Source: Asanoa ishikariensis
Lineage (GTDB): Bacteria; Actinomycetota; Actinomycetes; Mycobacteriales; Micromonosporaceae
NCBI RefSeq assembly: GCF_900107455.1
Contig: NZ_FNQB01000001.1
Coordinates: forward strand, 1,116,001-1,180,000
Length of the DNA stretch: 64,000 nt
Reading direction: 5' to 3'
The first letter of the stretch is position 1. Each line of letters begins with the position of its first letter. The notes under the pieces were generated by a model. The model saw only the letters and a program-made list of their open reading frames with translations. It did not search any database and had not been told where the DNA came from. Below, one piece after another: positions 51,464 to 63,374 of the stretch. The translations under genes and the position numbers were made by a program.

Positions 51464-52625
51464 CTTCGAAGGTTATCGGTGTCGCGAGCACGGCCACGTG
51501 CGCACCCGCCACCCGGGTCAGCAGCAGCGAGATCGAGGTGCGTCCGCGCAGCCGCAGGTCGCGCCGGAACTGCGCCGGGTCCAGCGCCGACCCGCGCTTG
51601 AGGATCTCCACCGTGCCCACGTCGCGGGCGCGGAGCTCGGCCCGGAGGCGCTTCAGCGAGAACGGCAGCACGTCGGTCACCGCGAAGCAGCGGCCGAGGG
51701 TGGTCGGCACCGGCGAGTCGGTCCACACGTACGCGATGGTCGGGTCCCCGATCCGGCCCCCGACGGTGGCGGCGAACTCGGCGACCAGACCCGCGCGGAC
51801 CACCGCGCCGTCGGGGTCGTAGAGATAACCGCCGGCCGGGCCGACCGGTGCCGCCGAAGCGCCCGAGCCGGTCAGCGAGAAAGCCACCCCGGCGCGCAGC
51901 ACCGTGGCCCGTCGGGGCACCGTCGCCAGTGAGCCGCACCACAGCGTTGCCTCGACCACGTCGCGGTCGACGCTGACGAGCTCGGTCTCCGCGCCCGCCG
52001 GCACCCGGGCGTGGTCGAAGCCGGGCGCCACCTTGACAGCCAACCGCGGCACCCGGGCCGCCAGCCCTTCGACGAAGTCCCAAGGCGGCGAGTACGCGGC
52101 CGGGTCGAACACCCGCCGGCCACCGGTCGAACGTCGCGCGGGGTCGCAGAACACCGCGTCGAAGCCGCTGACGTCGAAGGTCGTGGCATCCGCGCGGACC
52201 ACCTCGAACAGGCCGGCGCCGTTGGCGGCGGCGACGGTGGCGGTGGTCTCGTCGATCTCGACGCCGACGACCCGGATCCCGGCCCGGGCGGCGGCCAGCG
52301 CGTCAGCGCCGATCCCGCAGCCCAGGTCGGCCAGCGACCGCACTCCGGCCGCGACCAGCCGGTCGGCCCGCCGCCTTGCCACCACCGATCGGGTCGCTTG
52401 TTCCAGCCCGGCCCGGGTGAAGAACAGACGACTCGCCTCGGCGCCGAACTTCGCCGCCGCTTGCCGGCGTAGCGTGGCCTGAGTGAGCGCGGCGGCCGCG
52501 AGGTCGGGCGGCACGCCCGCCGAGCGCAGCGCCGCTGCGGCGGCGAGCGGGTCGCCCCCGGCCAGGTCGGTCGCCGCTGCCAGGGCGGCTTCGCCATCGG
52601 GGGTACGCAGGTCCTGCAGGTCCAC
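51384..52625 (-). CDS. THUMP-like domain class I SAM-dependent methyltransferase
   Basis: A 413-residue protein. Motif I is VRSLADLGCGIGADALAAAR, then VVGVEIDETTATVAAANG, DAVFCDPARRSTGGRRVFDP (catalytic NPP-like CDPAR) and a C-terminal THUMP-like domain (ALDPAQFRRDLRLRGRTSIS). Such proteins are thought to modify RNA. GTG start at 52625. The C-terminal ~26 residues lie in the 80-bp overlap with ybaK and have no conserved pattern, so the reading frame simply runs on past the usual end. Confidence 0.88.
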   Translation of the reverse strand: MDLQDLRTPDGEAALAAATDLAGGDPLAAAAALRSAGVPPDLAAAALTQATLRRQAAAKFGAEASRLFFTRAGLEQATRSVVARRRADRLVAAGVRSLADLGCGIGADALAAARAGIRVVGVEIDETTATVAAANGAGLFEVVRADATTFDVSGFDAVFCDPARRSTGGRRVFDPAAYSPPWDFVEGLAARVPRLAVKVAPGFDHARVPAGAETELVSVDRDVVEATLWCGSLATVPRRATVLRAGVAFSLTGSGASAAPVGPAGGYLYDPDGAVVRAGLVAEFAATVGGRIGDPTIAYVWTDSPVPTTLGRCFAVTDVLPFSLKRLRAELRARDVGTVEILKRGSALDPAQFRRDLRLRGRTSISLLLTRVAGAHVAVLATPITFEGGQTSAGNPRDGGVDPREGPVHDASL

Positions 52626-52651
52626 GGAGTGATTCTCCAGGGTGTGGCGAG

Positions 52652-52678
52652 CTGGCACTCTCCTTGACGGAGTGCTAG
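52652..52678. promoter_or_regulatory. CIRCE element 1 (HrcA site)
   Basis: CTGGCACTC (52652-52660), nine bases, then GAGTGCTAG (52670-52678). Eight of nine arm positions pair, and the spacer has the CIRCE length. The -35 box of the groES promoter lies within this spacer. Confidence 0.85.
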
Positions 52679-52692
52679 TCGCGGAATAACCT
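52664..52692 (+). promoter_or_regulatory. groES-groEL1 promoter
   Basis: TTGACG (52664-52669), 17 bp, and TAACCT (52687-52692) form a housekeeping promoter whose -35 is inside CIRCE 1 and whose start site would fall in CIRCE 2. HrcA bound at either site would block it. Confidence 0.75.
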
Positions 52693-52696
52693 GCGA

Positions 52697-52723
52697 TTAG
52701 CACTCTCAGTCTGAGGGTGCCAA
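52697..52723. promoter_or_regulatory. CIRCE element 2 (HrcA site)
   Basis: TTAGCACTC (52697-52705), nine bases, then GGGTGCCAA (52715-52723). The left arm is the exact CIRCE consensus; the right arm has two changes. Two CIRCE copies before groES are known from Streptomyces and other actinobacteria. Confidence 0.85.
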
Positions 52724-52840
52724 CAACGCCAGGCAGGTCCGGCTCCCGCGACGACGGTCCCGCCCTGGTGGCATGAGGCTAATTGGCGCCGGTCGGATCC
52801 TCGGCCGGCTACGAACCTGATACCCCAGGAGGGTATGCCC

Positions 52841-53149
52841 GTGACTACCGCGACCAAGGTTGCGATCAAGCCGCTCGAGGACCGGATTCTCGTCCAGGCC
52901 AACGAGGCTGAGACGACCACGGCGTCGGGCATCGTGATCCCCGACACCGCCAAGGAGAAGCCGCAAGAGGGCACCGTCAAGGCCGTCGGCCCGGGCCGCG
53001 TCGACGACAACGGCAACCGCGTTCCGGTTGACGTCAAGGTCGGCGACACGGTGATCTACTCCAAGTACGGCGGCACCGAGGTCAAGTACGCCGGCGAGGA
53101 GTACCTGGTGCTCTCCGCCCGCGACGTCCTCGCGGTCATCGAGAAGTAA
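52841..53149 (+). CDS. groES: co-chaperonin GroES
   Basis: A 102-residue GroES that caps the GroEL chamber in a seven-membered ring. It has the mobile loop [20 protein letters not shown] and the end [17 protein letters not shown]. The GTG at 52841 is seven bases behind AGGAGGG (52827-52833), so I prefer it; the in-frame ATG at 52835 is only one base from that site and is often annotated. Expression is controlled by two CIRCE sites, and groEL1 follows after 78 bp. Confidence 0.97.
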   Translation: MTTATKVAIKPLEDRILVQANEAETTTASGIVIPDTAKEKPQEGTVKAVGPGRVDDNGNRVPVDVKVGDTVIYSKYGGTEVKYAGEEYLVLSARDVLAVIEK

Positions 53150-53173
53150 CTGATCACAAGCTGAACTGCGTGG

Positions 53174-53205
53174 CGCCCCGGACCGGTTATGCCCGGGCCG
53201 GGGCG
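53174..53205 (+). promoter_or_regulatory. stem-loop between groES and groEL1
   Basis: CGCCCCGG (53174-53181) pairs with CCGGGGCG (53198-53205), with an inner CCGG/CCGG helix and one A/G mismatch. No T run. It may set the relative amounts of groES and groEL1 messages, as groES needs no more than groEL. Confidence 0.5.
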
Positions 53206-53227
53206 TCGTGCGTTTGAAGGGACTTAA

Positions 53228-54865
<1,638 letters not shown>

Positions 54866-54886
54866 CCCGAGCAAGCCAAGAACGAT

Positions 54887-54918
54887 CCGCGCGGCCGGGG
54901 GGATCCCCGGCCGCGCGG
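54887..54918 (+). terminator. stem-loop after groEL1
   Basis: CCGCGCGGCCGGGG (54887-54900) pairs perfectly with CCCCGGCCGCGCGG (54905-54918) around ggat. The stem is very stable, though no T run follows. It separates the groESL operon from the oxidoreductase gene. Confidence 0.65.
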
Positions 54919-54940
54919 TCGTAGGAGCACACTTGCTGCC

Positions 54941-56494
54941 GTGACCCGCAAGTCGTGGAAGTTCGGTGCGCTGGCCGGAGTCGCCGCCGCCGCCGTCGCA
55001 CTCGGCCTGGCCGAGGTGGTCGCCGTGGTGACCGGGTCGCGCAGCGCCCCGCTGGTCGCCGTCGGCGGCGTGGTCGTCGACCACGTTCCGGAGTCCCTCA
55101 AGCAGTTCGCGATCACCCTGTTCGGCGTACACGACAAGACCGCCCTGCTGGTCGGCACCGCGATCCTGCTCGGCCTGTTCGCCGCGGTGATCGGCGCGCT
55201 CTGCGTCCGTTGGCTGTGGGCCGGCTTCGCCGGCATCGGCGTGTTCGCCGCGGTGGGTGTCGCCGCCGCGCTGACCCGCCCCGACGCCGGACCCGCGGCC
55301 GCCCTGCCGGCCCTGCTCGGTGCGGCCGCCGCCGGCGCCACACTCTGGCTGCTCGTGGTGGGTCCGCTGGCCCCGGCCGAGGTGACCGAGCTGGTCGCGC
55401 CGAGCGTCCAGGAAGAGGAAGAGGCGCTCGCCGGCCGGCGCCGGTTCCTCCGGGGCGGCCTGCTGTTCATCGCCGGTGCGGTCGCACTCGGTTTCGCCGG
55501 GCGCTGGCTCTCGACCCGGCGCAGCGTCTCCACGGCCCGGGCCGAGGTGCGGTTGCCGGCTCCGGCCACCCCCGCGCCCGAGGTGCCGGCCGGTGCGGAC
55601 CTGCGGCTGGCCGACCTGGCGTCCTACGTCACTCCGAACGACGCGTTCTACCGCATCGACACCGCGCTCGTGGTGCCGCAGGTCGACCCGACGGACTGGA
55701 CGCTGCGGATCCACGGCCGGGTGCGCAAGGAGCTTCGGCTGACCTACGCGGACCTGCTGGCCCGGCCGATGGTCGAGCGCTACGTCACCCTGGCCTGCGT
55801 GTCCAACGAGGTCGGCGGCGACCTGATCGGCAACGCGCGCTGGCTCGGCGTACCCCTTAAGCAGCTCTTGGACGAGGCCCAGCCGCTCGACGGCGCGGAT
55901 CAGGTGGTCGGTCGGTCGGCCGACGGCTGGACCTGTGGCACGCCGACCGCGGTCATGCGCGACGGCCGCGACGCGCTGCTGGCCGTCGGCATGAACGGGG
56001 CGCCGCTGCCGATCGAACACGGCTTCCCCGTACGCGTCGTCGTGCCCGGCCTGTACGGCTACGTCTCCGCGACCAAATGGGTCGTCGAGCTCGAGCTGAC
56101 CAGCTTCGCCGACTACGACGCCTACTGGGTGCCGCGCGGGTGGTCGGCCCAGGGTCCGATCAAGACACAGTCCCGGATCGACACCCCGCGCGGACGCAAC
56201 GGACTGCGGCCCGGCCCGGTCACCGTCGCCGGAGTCGCGTGGGCGCAGCACCGTGGCGTCGCCAAGGTCGAGGTGCAGGTCGACGAGGGGCTGTGGCAGG
56301 AGGCCCGGCTGGCCAGCGCGGTCTCCGACGACACCTGGGTGCAGTGGTCATGGAACTGGGAGGCCACGGCGGGCGACCACGAGCTACGGGTCCGGGCCAC
56401 CGACAAGACCGGAGCGACGCAGACCTCGCAACCGGCCGACGTGGTGCCGGACGGGGCGACCGGCTACCACAGCGTCGCGGTCACCGTCGGATGA
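54941..56494 (+). CDS. membrane-anchored molybdopterin-dependent oxidoreductase (sulfite-oxidase-like)
   Basis: A 517-residue protein with a GTG start at 54941. The first ~190 residues hold about five membrane segments; the last is RRFLRGGLLFIAGAVALGFA, with an RR near the membrane. The outer catalytic part is of the oxidoreductase molybdopterin-binding fold (MsrP/sulfite-oxidase family), with the molybdenum-binding cysteine in YVTLACVSNEVGG, followed by the Mo-co dimerisation (immunoglobulin-like) domain (VTVAGVAWAQHRGVAKVEVQ). The natural substrate is unknown. It lies between groEL1 and whiD. Confidence 0.92.
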   Translation: MTRKSWKFGALAGVAAAAVALGLAEVVAVVTGSRSAPLVAVGGVVVDHVPESLKQFAITLFGVHDKTALLVGTAILLGLFAAVIGALCVRWLWAGFAGIGVFAAVGVAAALTRPDAGPAAALPALLGAAAAGATLWLLVVGPLAPAEVTELVAPSVQEEEEALAGRRRFLRGGLLFIAGAVALGFAGRWLSTRRSVSTARAEVRLPAPATPAPEVPAGADLRLADLASYVTPNDAFYRIDTALVVPQVDPTDWTLRIHGRVRKELRLTYADLLARPMVERYVTLACVSNEVGGDLIGNARWLGVPLKQLLDEAQPLDGADQVVGRSADGWTCGTPTAVMRDGRDALLAVGMNGAPLPIEHGFPVRVVVPGLYGYVSATKWVVELELTSFADYDAYWVPRGWSAQGPIKTQSRIDTPRGRNGLRPGPVTVAGVAWAQHRGVAKVEVQVDEGLWQEARLASAVSDDTWVQWSWNWEATAGDHELRVRATDKTGATQTSQPADVVPDGATGYHSVAVTVG

Positions 56495-56542
56495 ACAGCG
56501 GTCCGGGACCTCGACGGGTCCCGGACCGGAAGAATGGAACTG

Positions 56543-56953
56543 TCAGCTCGCGCGGCGCTGCGCCGGCGCGGGGGACGGCCGGAGCACGGCCGGCACCGCT
56601 GACTTGTGTGGGCGGCCGAGACGGGCCTCGAGCCGTTCGACGTCGACCCGGATCTGCCGGCGGTCGGCCAGGTCCTCCCAGCCCATCGCCAGCAGGCGGA
56701 GCCGTTCGGACTCGCTGAAACCGCCCCAGACGCCGTAGGGCTCGCGCACCGAGAGGGCATGCGCGGCGCACTCGGCACGCACCGGGCAGGCGCCACACAC
56801 CTGCTTGGCCTTGAGCTCACGACGGTTGCGGGACGATCCGCGTTCTCCGTCGGGATGGAAGAACTGGGCACTGTCGCGGCCCCGGCAGGAACCGAGTCGC
56901 TGCCAGTCCCAACGCTCGTCGATGGGACCGGGCAGCCTGCGTACGTTGGACAT
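56543..56953 (-). CDS. whiD: WhiB-family iron-sulfur regulator, WhiD/WhiB3 type
   Basis: A 136-residue protein with four cysteines, Cys in LGSCRGRDSAQFFHPDGERG and the CxxCxxxxxC cluster QVCGACPVRAECAAHAL, which bind a [4Fe-4S] cluster, then the WhiB turn EPYGVWGG. The whole pattern matches Streptomyces WhiD (needed for spore maturation) and mycobacterial WhiB3 (redox response). ATG at 56953 follows AAGGAGG by seven bases. It is divergent from bldM, as in Streptomyces, where whiD and bldM are neighbours. An Ala/Pro-rich tail of ~30 residues extends the C-terminus. Confidence 0.94.
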   Translation of the reverse strand: MSNVRRLPGPIDERWDWQRLGSCRGRDSAQFFHPDGERGSSRNRRELKAKQVCGACPVRAECAAHALSVREPYGVWGGFSESERLRLLAMGWEDLADRRQIRVDVERLEARLGRPHKSAVPAVLRPSPAPAQRRAS

Positions 56954-57136
56954 CGGCACCCCTCCTTCCGCGCGCGCCTCCGCGCCGTACTGGACTAGGG
57001 GAGTCACTACCCCAGGCGATGTGAACTCACACGTGCCTGATCGATTCCTTGGGCGCACCTATCGCATCGGCGTGGCGAACTGTCCGGAACTTTCCTGTTC
57101 TTTCCACTGAAACGCCGTAATGATCTCAGCGCTGCG

Positions 57137-57166
57137 TGGTCCTCTTCTATGAGGAGAGGAGGACCA
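57137..57166 (+). promoter_or_regulatory. inverted repeat that includes the bldM ribosome binding site
   Basis: TGGTCCTC (57137-57144) pairs with GAGGACCA (57159-57166). The right arm contains most of AGGAGG (57158-57163), the ribosome binding site five bases before the GTG at 57169. An alternative CCTC/GAGG hairpin is inside. RNA folding could limit bldM translation, or the repeat is a protein site. Confidence 0.5.
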
Positions 57167-57168
57167 CC

Positions 57169-57990
57169 GTGCGTACTGTCCTCGTTTGCGTTCGGACATC
57201 GCAGGCCGCGCAGAACGTCAATGCGGCAGCGGCTCGGCTCGGAGTAGCCGGCGCCGTGAGAACTGCGGTATCCGAGCCCGAGGTATTGCTCCGTCTCGCC
57301 GAGCGCCCCGCTGATGTGGTGCTCGCGGACACAGCCGTCACCAGACCGGACACCGTCGGATTCACCCAGCGCGTGCTGGGCCGAGCACCGGGGGCGACGA
57401 TCGTGCTCTTCGGGTCAGAGGACCCGAGGATCGCGGCCGCCGCCGTCAACGCCGGAGCCCGAGCCTTGATCCAGGGCGGTGACCAGGATCTGGTCAGCGT
57501 CGTAGCCAAGGCCGTGCTGCTGCTCTGCGTCGCCGGCCGGGTGCCGGCCGCCGTCGGCAGTCTCGCCGGCGCCGCGGGCACCCGCAACGCCGGGCCGATG
57601 CGGATGCAGGCCGGCGTGGGTGCCGGACATCCACAGATCGGCCTCGCCGAGTCGACCGCCGTCGTCCCGGTGCAGCGCGGAGACGTGGGCCCCGGCATGG
57701 ACGTCCGCGACAACGCCGAGGAAGGTCGTTACTTCGGCGGCCAGCCGGACCCGGTCAACCGCTACGGCGCGCGTGAGGAGCCGGTCACCCGGCGAGCCGC
57801 GCTCACCGAGCGGGAGCTCCAGGTGCTTCGCGGCATGGCCGATGGCAAGAGCAATGCCGAGATCGGGCGTGAGTTGTTCGTGTCGGAAGACACGGTGAAG
57901 ACCCACGCCCGGCGGCTGTTCCGGAAGCTGGGCGCGCGTGACCGCGCGCACGCCGTTGCCGCCGGCTTCCGATCGGGCCTCGTGGCCTGA
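57169..57990 (+). CDS. bldM: BldM-like orphan response regulator with degenerate receiver domain
   Basis: A 273-residue protein. The C-terminal LuxR-type domain (LTERELQVLRGMADGKSNAE, then VSEDTVKTHARRLFRKLGAR) is nearly identical in pattern to Streptomyces BldM, a regulator of aerial growth. The receiver keeps Asp54 (VVLADTAV) but lacks the acidic pair at residues 8-9 (VRTVLVCVRTS) and the conserved lysine (ALIQGG), so normal phosphorylation is unlikely. An insert of about 70 residues separates receiver and DNA-binding domain, making it longer than BldM. GTG start at 57169 behind AGGAGG. Confidence 0.85.
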   Translation: MRTVLVCVRTSQAAQNVNAAAARLGVAGAVRTAVSEPEVLLRLAERPADVVLADTAVTRPDTVGFTQRVLGRAPGATIVLFGSEDPRIAAAAVNAGARALIQGGDQDLVSVVAKAVLLLCVAGRVPAAVGSLAGAAGTRNAGPMRMQAGVGAGHPQIGLAESTAVVPVQRGDVGPGMDVRDNAEEGRYFGGQPDPVNRYGAREEPVTRRAALTERELQVLRGMADGKSNAEIGRELFVSEDTVKTHARRLFRKLGARDRAHAVAAGFRSGLVA

Positions 57991-58000
57991 CTCACGCACC

Positions 58001-58030
58001 GACCGGCCGCACCCCTCTCCTTGGCCGGTC
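58001..58030. terminator. bidirectional stem-loop between bldM and the DUF5319 gene
   Basis: GACCGGCC (58001-58008) pairs with GGCCGGTC (58023-58030), with further CTCAC/GTGAG pairing outside (57991-57995 and 58035-58039). It lies between convergent genes. Confidence 0.55.
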
Positions 58031-58044
58031 AGGTGTGAGGCGAC

Positions 58045-60133
<2,089 letters not shown>

Positions 60134-60151
60134 CCTTTACAGGAGACCCCC

Positions 60152-61270
60152 GTGCGTGACGTGGTCGAGATCGGCTTGGGGAAGACCGCGCAGCGCGGCT
60201 ATCACCTGGACGACATCGCTATCGTGCCGAGCCGGCGTACCCGCGACGTCGACGACGTGTCGACGTCGTGGCAGCTCGACGCCTATCCCTTCAAGATCCC
60301 CTGCGTGGGGCACCCGAGCGACGCCACGATGAGCCCGGCCTCCGCCGTGGCCCTTGGGCGGCTCGGCGGCCTCGGCGTGCTCAACGTCGAGGGCCTGTGG
60401 ACCCGCTACGAGGACCCGAGCAAGATCCTCGACGAGCTGGCCGCCCTCGACGAGGACTCCCCGGCGACCCGCCGGCTGCAAGAGGTCTACGCCGAGCCGA
60501 TCCGGCCCGAGTTGATCGTCGAGCGGGTCCGCGAGATCCGTGAGGGCGGTGTCACCGTCGCGGTCCGGGTGTCTCCGCAGCACACCCTCGCGCTGGCCCC
60601 GGTGATCCTCGACGCGGGCGTCGACCTGCTGGTCATCCAGGGCACGCTGGTCTCGGCCGAGCACGTCTCGACCACCGACGAGCCGCTCAACCTCAAGGAG
60701 TTCATCGCCGACCTCGACCTGCCGGTCATCGTGGGCGGTTGCACCGACTACAAGACCGCGCTGCACCTGATGCGCACCGGCGCCGCCGGCGTGATCGTCG
60801 GGGTGGGCGCCGACGAGTGGTCGACCACGGACACCGTGCTCGGCATCCGGGTGCCGATGGCCACCGCGATCGCCGACGCGGCCGCGGCCCGCCGTGACTA
60901 CCTCGACGAGACCGGCGGCCGCTACGTGCACCTGATCGCCGACGGCGACGTGCAGACCTCCGGCGACATCGCCAAGGCGCTCGGCTGCGGTGCCGACGCG
61001 GTGATGCTCGGCGAGCCGCTCACCCAGGCGGCCGAGGCGCCGGCGAACGGCGCCTGGTGGCACTCGGTGTCCAGCCACCCGAAGCTGCCCCGGGGCGCCT
61101 TCGGCGTCGCCGGCCCGCCGCTGGGGAGCCTGGAGCAGTTGCTGTACGGCCCCGCCGACGACCCGGACGGCCAGCTCAACCTGTTCGGCGGTCTCAAGCG
61201 CGCGATGGCCAAGTGTGGCTACCGCGACCTCAAGGAGTTCCAGAAGGTCGGCCTGGTCATCGACCGCTAA
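60152..61270 (+). CDS. guaB3: GuaB3 family IMP dehydrogenase-related protein
   Basis: A 372-residue single-domain IMPDH/GMPR-fold protein without CBS domains. GTG start at 60152 behind AGGAG (60141-60145). It reads VEIGLGKTAQRGYHLDDIAI at the start and DAVMLGEPLTQAAEAP at the phosphate site. The usual GICTT cysteine loop is not present in that form: the equivalent strand reads VGGCTDYKTALHLMRTGAAG. Cyanobacterial GuaB3 has been reported to act as GMP reductase; that activity is an inference here. guaB-guaB3 is the standard actinobacterial pair. Confidence 0.94.
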   Translation: MRDVVEIGLGKTAQRGYHLDDIAIVPSRRTRDVDDVSTSWQLDAYPFKIPCVGHPSDATMSPASAVALGRLGGLGVLNVEGLWTRYEDPSKILDELAALDEDSPATRRLQEVYAEPIRPELIVERVREIREGGVTVAVRVSPQHTLALAPVILDAGVDLLVIQGTLVSAEHVSTTDEPLNLKEFIADLDLPVIVGGCTDYKTALHLMRTGAAGVIVGVGADEWSTTDTVLGIRVPMATAIADAAAARRDYLDETGGRYVHLIADGDVQTSGDIAKALGCGADAVMLGEPLTQAAEAPANGAWWHSVSSHPKLPRGAFGVAGPPLGSLEQLLYGPADDPDGQLNLFGGLKRAMAKCGYRDLKEFQKVGLVIDR

Positions 61271-61287
61271 GGCCCATACTGGGGCTT

Positions 61288-61944
61288 ATGTCCGAACCAG
61301 CGGACGACGTGCGGGAGCGGCGCGGTCGGGGACTCGACCGCGCCATCTCGTTCAGCGACGCGGTCATGTCGATCGCGCTCACCCTGCTCGTGCTGCCGCT
61401 GGTCAACATCGCCACCGACAATCCGGAAGAGCCGGTCGTCCACCAGCTCGGCCGGTTCTCGCCCGAGATCCTCGGCTTCCTCGTCTCGTTCCTGGTGATC
61501 GCGCAGTTCTGGGGCGCCCACCGCAGGCTGTGGGAGTACCTCGTCGACTACGACGAGACGCTGCTCACGATCAACACCTTCTGGCTGCTGTTGATCGTCT
61601 TCCTTCCGTACCCGACCGCCCGGCTGTTCACCGAGGAGGCGACGAACGATGGCGCGGCGATCTTCTACCTGCTCGTGCTCCTGGGCATCGGGCTCCTGAT
61701 GCTGTTCGAGGCCTGGTACGTCGCTGTGCACCCGAGGCTGCGGCACGCCGGGGACCGACGTTCGCTGCGGGAGCAGCTCCTGCCGACCGTCGGCACCACC
61801 GGGGTGTTCGCCCTGGCCATCCTGCTCACGCTGGTCAACCGCGAAGTCGGGCTGGTGTCCCTGGTCCTGCTGGTCCTGGTGCAGCGGTTTCAGCGGCAAG
61901 TACGACCGTCTCGCCGCCAACCGCGTCGTGAGACGCGCCCGTGA
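61288..61944 (+). CDS. TMEM175 family (DUF1211) potassium channel-like membrane protein
   Basis: A 218-residue protein with six hydrophobic segments. The first contains LDRAISFSDAVMSIALTLLV, carrying the RxxxFSD motif that defines TMEM175 channels, which conduct K+ (and protons) through a pore lined by this helix. A basic tail ends the protein. Bacterial members form tetramers. Start ATG at 61288, 17 bp after guaB3, so it may be read through from the guaB operon. Confidence 0.9.
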   Translation: MSEPADDVRERRGRGLDRAISFSDAVMSIALTLLVLPLVNIATDNPEEPVVHQLGRFSPEILGFLVSFLVIAQFWGAHRRLWEYLVDYDETLLTINTFWLLLIVFLPYPTARLFTEEATNDGAAIFYLLVLLGIGLLMLFEAWYVAVHPRLRHAGDRRSLREQLLPTVGTTGVFALAILLTLVNREVGLVSLVLLVLVQRFQRQVRPSRRQPRRETRP

Positions 61945-61967
61945 CTCCCGAAAGTTAGGCTCTGGTG

Positions 61968-63374
61968 ATGATGATCAGGCGATCGGCACTCGCCGTCCTG
62001 ACGGTCCTGACCATCGGCGGCGCTGCCGCCTGCACCGACTCCGGCCAGGCCGACGAGGGTTTCGCGCCCGGCGCCGCCGGCATCGGAGACCCCTACTTCC
62101 CGACGTACGGCAACGGCGGCTACGACGTCACCAACTACGCGCTGGCGCTGCGCTACGACCCGGCCAGTGACCGCCTCGAGGGCACCGCGAAGATCACCGC
62201 CACGGCGACGCAGAACCTGTCCCGGTTCAACCTGGACTTCCGTGGTCCGGAGGTCTCGGCGGTCACCGTGGACGGCGCCGCCGCGCAGCAGAAGCGCGAG
62301 ACCGACGAACTGGTGGTCACGCCGAAGAGCGGGCTGCGCAAGGGCAGCAGCTTCACCACCGCGGTGACGTACGCGGGTGTGCCGCAGCCGATCACCAGCC
62401 CGGAGCTGGGCACCGGCGGCTGGCTGGCCACCGCGACCGGGGCGATCGCGCTGGGCCAGCCCGAGTCGGCGAGCAGTTGGTACCCGGTCAACGACCACCC
62501 CAGCGACAAGGCGACCTGGGCGCTGGAGATGACCGTCCCCTCCACCATCTCCGCGCTGAGCAACGGCGTGCCGGGGGAGAAGACCGAGAAGGACGGCTGG
62601 ACCACTTGGCGGTGGACCGAGACCGAACCGATGGCCAGCTACCTGTCCACCGTGGTGATCGGCAACTACCGGGTCACCACCGGCACGCACCAGGGCAAGC
62701 CGATCGTGACGGCTGTCGACGCCGGGCTGCCCCGCGATTCCAACGCGGACAAGGCGATGGCCCGCACCGGCGAGGTCGCCGACTTCCTGGCCACCCAGTT
62801 CGGGCCGTACCCCTTCGACGCGTACGGCGGCATCGTGGTCGTCGACGGCCGGATCCGGTACGCGCTGGAGACCCAGTCCCGCCCGGTCTACAGCGACTCC
62901 TTCTTCGGCAGCTCGACCAGCGAGTGGGTGGTGGCGCACGAGCTCGCACACCAGTGGTTCGGCGACAGCGTGTCGATCGCGGCGTGGAAGGACATCTGGC
63001 TCAACGAGGGCTTCGCCACCTACGCCGAGTGGCTGTGGTCGGAGCACGACACCGGGGTGCCGGTCCAGACCTCCTTCGACAAGGCGTACGACACCGTCAC
63101 CTGGACCGACCCGACCTACGACCCGGGTCGGACGGGGATGTTCGGCAACTCGGTCTACATCCGGGGCGGGCTGACCGTCCACGCGCTGCGGCTCGAGGTC
63201 GGCGACGACGCGTTCTTCCGGATCCTCCAGGAGTGGACCAGCCAGAAGCGCAACGCCACCGCGACCACCGACGAGTTCATCGCGCTGGCCGAGCGGATCG
63301 CCGGCAAGCCGCTGCGCGACTTCCTGATGACCTGGCTGACCTCGAAGACCGCCCCGCCGAAGCCGGCGAACTAG
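61968..63374 (+). CDS. M1 family metallopeptidase, lipoprotein
   Basis: A ~468-residue secreted peptidase. The start is one of GTG 61965, ATG 61968 or ATG 61971, with a TAGGCT -10-like box at 61955-61960 and no ribosome binding site, so the message may be leaderless. A lipoprotein signal ends at TIGGAAACTDSG (Cys about residue 22). The aminopeptidase-N fold follows, with zinc motif VAHELAHQWFGD and the second ligand in WLNEGFATY. The exopeptidase loop reads YALETQSRP rather than GAMEN, still with a glutamate. The gene ends on a shared CTAG with the convergent LCP gene. Confidence 0.92.
   Translation: MMIRRSALAVLTVLTIGGAAACTDSGQADEGFAPGAAGIGDPYFPTYGNGGYDVTNYALALRYDPASDRLEGTAKITATATQNLSRFNLDFRGPEVSAVTVDGAAAQQKRETDELVVTPKSGLRKGSSFTTAVTYAGVPQPITSPELGTGGWLATATGAIALGQPESASSWYPVNDHPSDKATWALEMTVPSTISALSNGVPGEKTEKDGWTTWRWTETEPMASYLSTVVIGNYRVTTGTHQGKPIVTAVDAGLPRDSNADKAMARTGEVADFLATQFGPYPFDAYGGIVVVDGRIRYALETQSRPVYSDSFFGSSTSEWVVAHELAHQWFGDSVSIAAWKDIWLNEGFATYAEWLWSEHDTGVPVQTSFDKAYDTVTWTDPTYDPGRTGMFGNSVYIRGGLTVHALRLEVGDDAFFRILQEWTSQKRNATATTDEFIALAERIAGKPLRDFLMTWLTSKTAPPKPAN

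Noticed and set aside
61890-63182. 430-codon open frame on the minus strand inside the M1 peptidase gene
   Set aside because: The plus strand encodes a clear M1 peptidase with zinc motif; the antisense product is low in complexity.
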